A DNA stretch of 64,000 nucleotides from Holophagaceae bacterium (GTDB lineage Bacteria > Acidobacteriota > Holophagae > Holophagales > Holophagaceae): contig JADJVL010000011.1 of the NCBI GenBank assembly GCA_016710635.1, positions 1-64,000 of the forward strand, in the 5' to 3' direction. Within the stretch, counting starts at the first letter, position 1. Each line of letters starts with the position of its first letter. The notes beneath the pieces are model-generated. The model had not been told where the DNA came from and searched no databases. It saw nothing but the letters and a program-made list of their open reading frames with translations. Below, piece after piece: positions 62,518-64,000 of the stretch. The position numbers and the translations under genes were made by a program.

Positions 62518-63395
62518 CGGCCTTTCCGACCGGACCCTCCCTGCCGCTTTCCCTGGACTGGGAGGACTGGTACCAGCTCTGCTGTCCGCCCTTCGACGCC
62601 GCGGACGCCCACGACCGCTTCGAGGACCGGCTGGAGCGCGCCACCGATCTGGCCCTGGAGCTCTGCGCGGACCTGGGGGCGCGGGGCACCTGGTTCTGCC
62701 TCGCGGACCAGGCGCGGCGCCATCCGGGCTCCCTCCGGCGCATCGCCGACGCCGGCCACCGCATCGCCCTGCACGGCTTCACCCATGCCCGGGCCTTCCA
62801 GCTTGACGAGGCCACCTTCCGGGCCTCCCTCCAGGCCGGCAAGGCCGCCCTGGAAGACATCACCGGCGCCGCGGTGACGGGCTTCCGGGCCCCGGAGTGG
62901 AGCCTGCGGGACAGCGCGGAAGACTGGTGGCGGCTGCTCCCCGAACTGGGCTTCGCCTTCGATTCCAGCCGCGCCCCCCTGAAGGTCCTTGGCGATCCGG
63001 CCTGGCCTCGCCGCCCCTACCGGCTGCCCAACGGCCTCTGGGAACTGCCGCCGCCGGTGATGGGCCTCGGGCCCCTCACCGTGCCCATGTGGGGCTGGGC
63101 GATGCGCCTCTGGCCCGCGGCCCTGCTGCGGGCGCGGCTCGAGGCCCTGGCGGCGGAGCGGGCCGGCACGCCGCTGGTGCTGCATCCCTGGGAACTGGAC
63201 GAGGGCCAGCCCCGGCTGCCGGAAACGACCCTGGGTCACCGCTTCGCCCACGCGGCGGGCCTCAAGGGCTATGGTTCGCGGCTGCGCAGGCTCTGGCGGG
63301 GCCTCGCCCTGGAACCCCTGGAGGACTGGATCCGCGCCCGGGAGGCGGCGGAAGTGAGGGTGGCCGAACCCGTGCTGGCGGAAGTCCATTCATGA
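62514..63395 (+). CDS. polysaccharide deacetylase-like protein (NodB homology)
   Basis: 293 residues. NodB motif 1 LSLDWEDWYQ (catalytic Asp and metal Asp), GTWFCLADQARRHP, motif 2 ALHGFTHARAF (metal His residues), and VTGFRAPEWSLRDSA (motif 3 Arg). This resembles DUF3473-type deacetylases found with polysaccharide loci. The TTG start overlaps the tolQ stop; ATGA couples it to the YaaA gene. Confidence 0.85.
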   Translation: MTAFPTGPSLPLSLDWEDWYQLCCPPFDAADAHDRFEDRLERATDLALELCADLGARGTWFCLADQARRHPGSLRRIADAGHRIALHGFTHARAFQLDEATFRASLQAGKAALEDITGAAVTGFRAPEWSLRDSAEDWWRLLPELGFAFDSSRAPLKVLGDPAWPRRPYRLPNGLWELPPPVMGLGPLTVPMWGWAMRLWPAALLRARLEALAAERAGTPLVLHPWELDEGQPRLPETTLGHRFAHAAGLKGYGSRLRRLWRGLALEPLEDWIRAREAAEVRVAEPVLAEVHS

Positions 63396-64000
63396 CCCTG
63401 AAAGCGCCTGCCGCGCCGCTCATCCTGCTGGCGCCCTCGGAGGAAAAGGCCCCGGGGGGCAAGCTGGGCGCCCTGGCGGAGGACCCGGCCCAGCGCTGGG
63501 TGCGGGACCGGCTGGTGGATCTGGTGGTCCATGGCAGCGCCGATGCCCAGCGCCGCGCCTTCGAGGTCAAGGATGCGGCCCTGGACCGGGCGAAGGAGGA
63601 GGCCCTGGCCCTGCGGCACCGGGTGCCCTTGCGGCCGGCCCTGGAGCGCTACGCCGGCGTGGCCTTCCAGGCCCTGGACGCCGCCAGCCTCGAGCCGGGG
63701 CTCTGGCGCCAGGTCTTCGTGCTGTCGAACCTCCGGGGCCTCGTGCGCGGCGACGAGCCCGTGCCCCCCTACAAGGTCAAGCTCGCCGGCCTGCCCGGGC
63801 TCAAGGCCCACTGGCAGCGGCACCTCGGTCCCGCCCTGGCCGACCTCCCGCCCGGGCCGGTCTGGGAACTGCTGCCCCAGGACGCCGCCGCCCTGCTGAA
63901 AGGCTGGACGCGGCCCCGGCACACAATTGAGATCCTGGATCCGCAGGGCCGGGCCGTCAGCCACTGGTCCAAGCTGTACCGCGGCCGGGTGGCGCGGTGG
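63392..64000 (+). CDS. yaaA: peroxide stress protein YaaA family, 3' end outside the window
   Basis: 203 residues visible, open at the window end. YaaA (DUF328) lowers free iron during peroxide stress in E. coli. Matching features: ILLAPSEEKAPGGKLGALAE at the start, LSNLRGLVRGDEPVPPYKVK, and KLYRGRVARW at the cut. The ATG overlaps the deacetylase stop. Confidence 0.85.
   Translation, partial: MTLKAPAAPLILLAPSEEKAPGGKLGALAEDPAQRWVRDRLVDLVVHGSADAQRRAFEVKDAALDRAKEEALALRHRVPLRPALERYAGVAFQALDAASLEPGLWRQVFVLSNLRGLVRGDEPVPPYKVKLAGLPGLKAHWQRHLGPALADLPPGPVWELLPQDAAALLKGWTRPRHTIEILDPQGRAVSHWSKLYRGRVARW

Overview
This is a 64 kb window of high-GC bacterial chromosome. The gene set fits an acidobacterial (Holophagae, Geothrix/Holophaga-like) organism: a full pilMNOPQ type IV pilus operon, Tat export, TolQ/ExbB, several lipoproteins, a very large hybrid histidine kinase and a class A RNase P RNA. 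The lineage is inferred from overall gene style; no 16S rRNA is present. The sequence looks like a draft or metagenome assembly: a 28-base G run sits inside what should be a tRNA-Leu gene, and two otherwise well-conserved genes carry single frameshifts.

Layout. 0-5.3 kb: NAD synthetase (5' truncated), tRNA-Leu remnant, frameshifted PTPase-like gene, M15-type peptidase, CocE/NonD hydrolase, beta-carbonic anhydrase. 5.3-5.8 kb: intergenic hairpin repeat. 5.8-9.7 kb (minus strand): a YdcF/SanA - thiolase - MFS run with 4-base overlaps, then an orphan LolD-like ATPase. 9.8-14.3 kb: large lipoprotein and DnaB helicase. 14.3-14.8 kb: nested inverted repeats. 14.8-17.6 kb: lipoyl E2 acyltransferase and a GatA-type amidase. 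17.9-24.4 kb: J-domain protein, PP2C phosphatase and pilMNOPQ, ending in a terminator. 24.5-29.8 kb: zinc-ribbon protein, short membrane peptide, 3-hydroxyacyl-CoA dehydrogenase, second PP2C, RdgC-like protein with its partner, and an exported amidase. 29.8-32.0 kb: low-GC island with a lipoprotein and a retropepsin-like/PDZ protein. 32.0-35.3 kb: purK, AlgH and AlkA-like genes. 35.3-36.3 kb: three tandem copies of the ~345 bp hairpin repeat. 36.3-41.5 kb: frameshifted periplasmic DNA ligase, beta-propeller lipoprotein, rnpB, GNAT and MFS genes. 41.5-48.8 kb: Lrp regulator divergent from a PLP gamma-lyase, ThrE exporter, KAS III enzyme, SMP-30-like protein, DUF5694 protein. 49-56 kb: PAS sensor without a kinase and a 1616-residue hybrid kinase. 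56-64 kb: aldolase II, 3-hydroxybutyryl-CoA dehydrogenase, HAD phosphatase, DoxX-like protein, tatC, tatA, AtuA-like protein, UDP-glucose dehydrogenase, TolQ, polysaccharide deacetylase, YaaA.

The most unusual content is non-coding. A family of modular intergenic repeats occurs at about 5.4-5.8 and 35.3-36.3 kb, with a related structure at 14.35-14.8 kb. Each unit has long hairpins whose stem sequences differ between units but remain paired, inside a conserved framework with short TTGACC/GGTCAA direct repeats. I know of no named family matching it. Other points worth checking are a thiolase lacking its second catalytic cysteine, a split RdgC-like gene pair, and the low-GC island.
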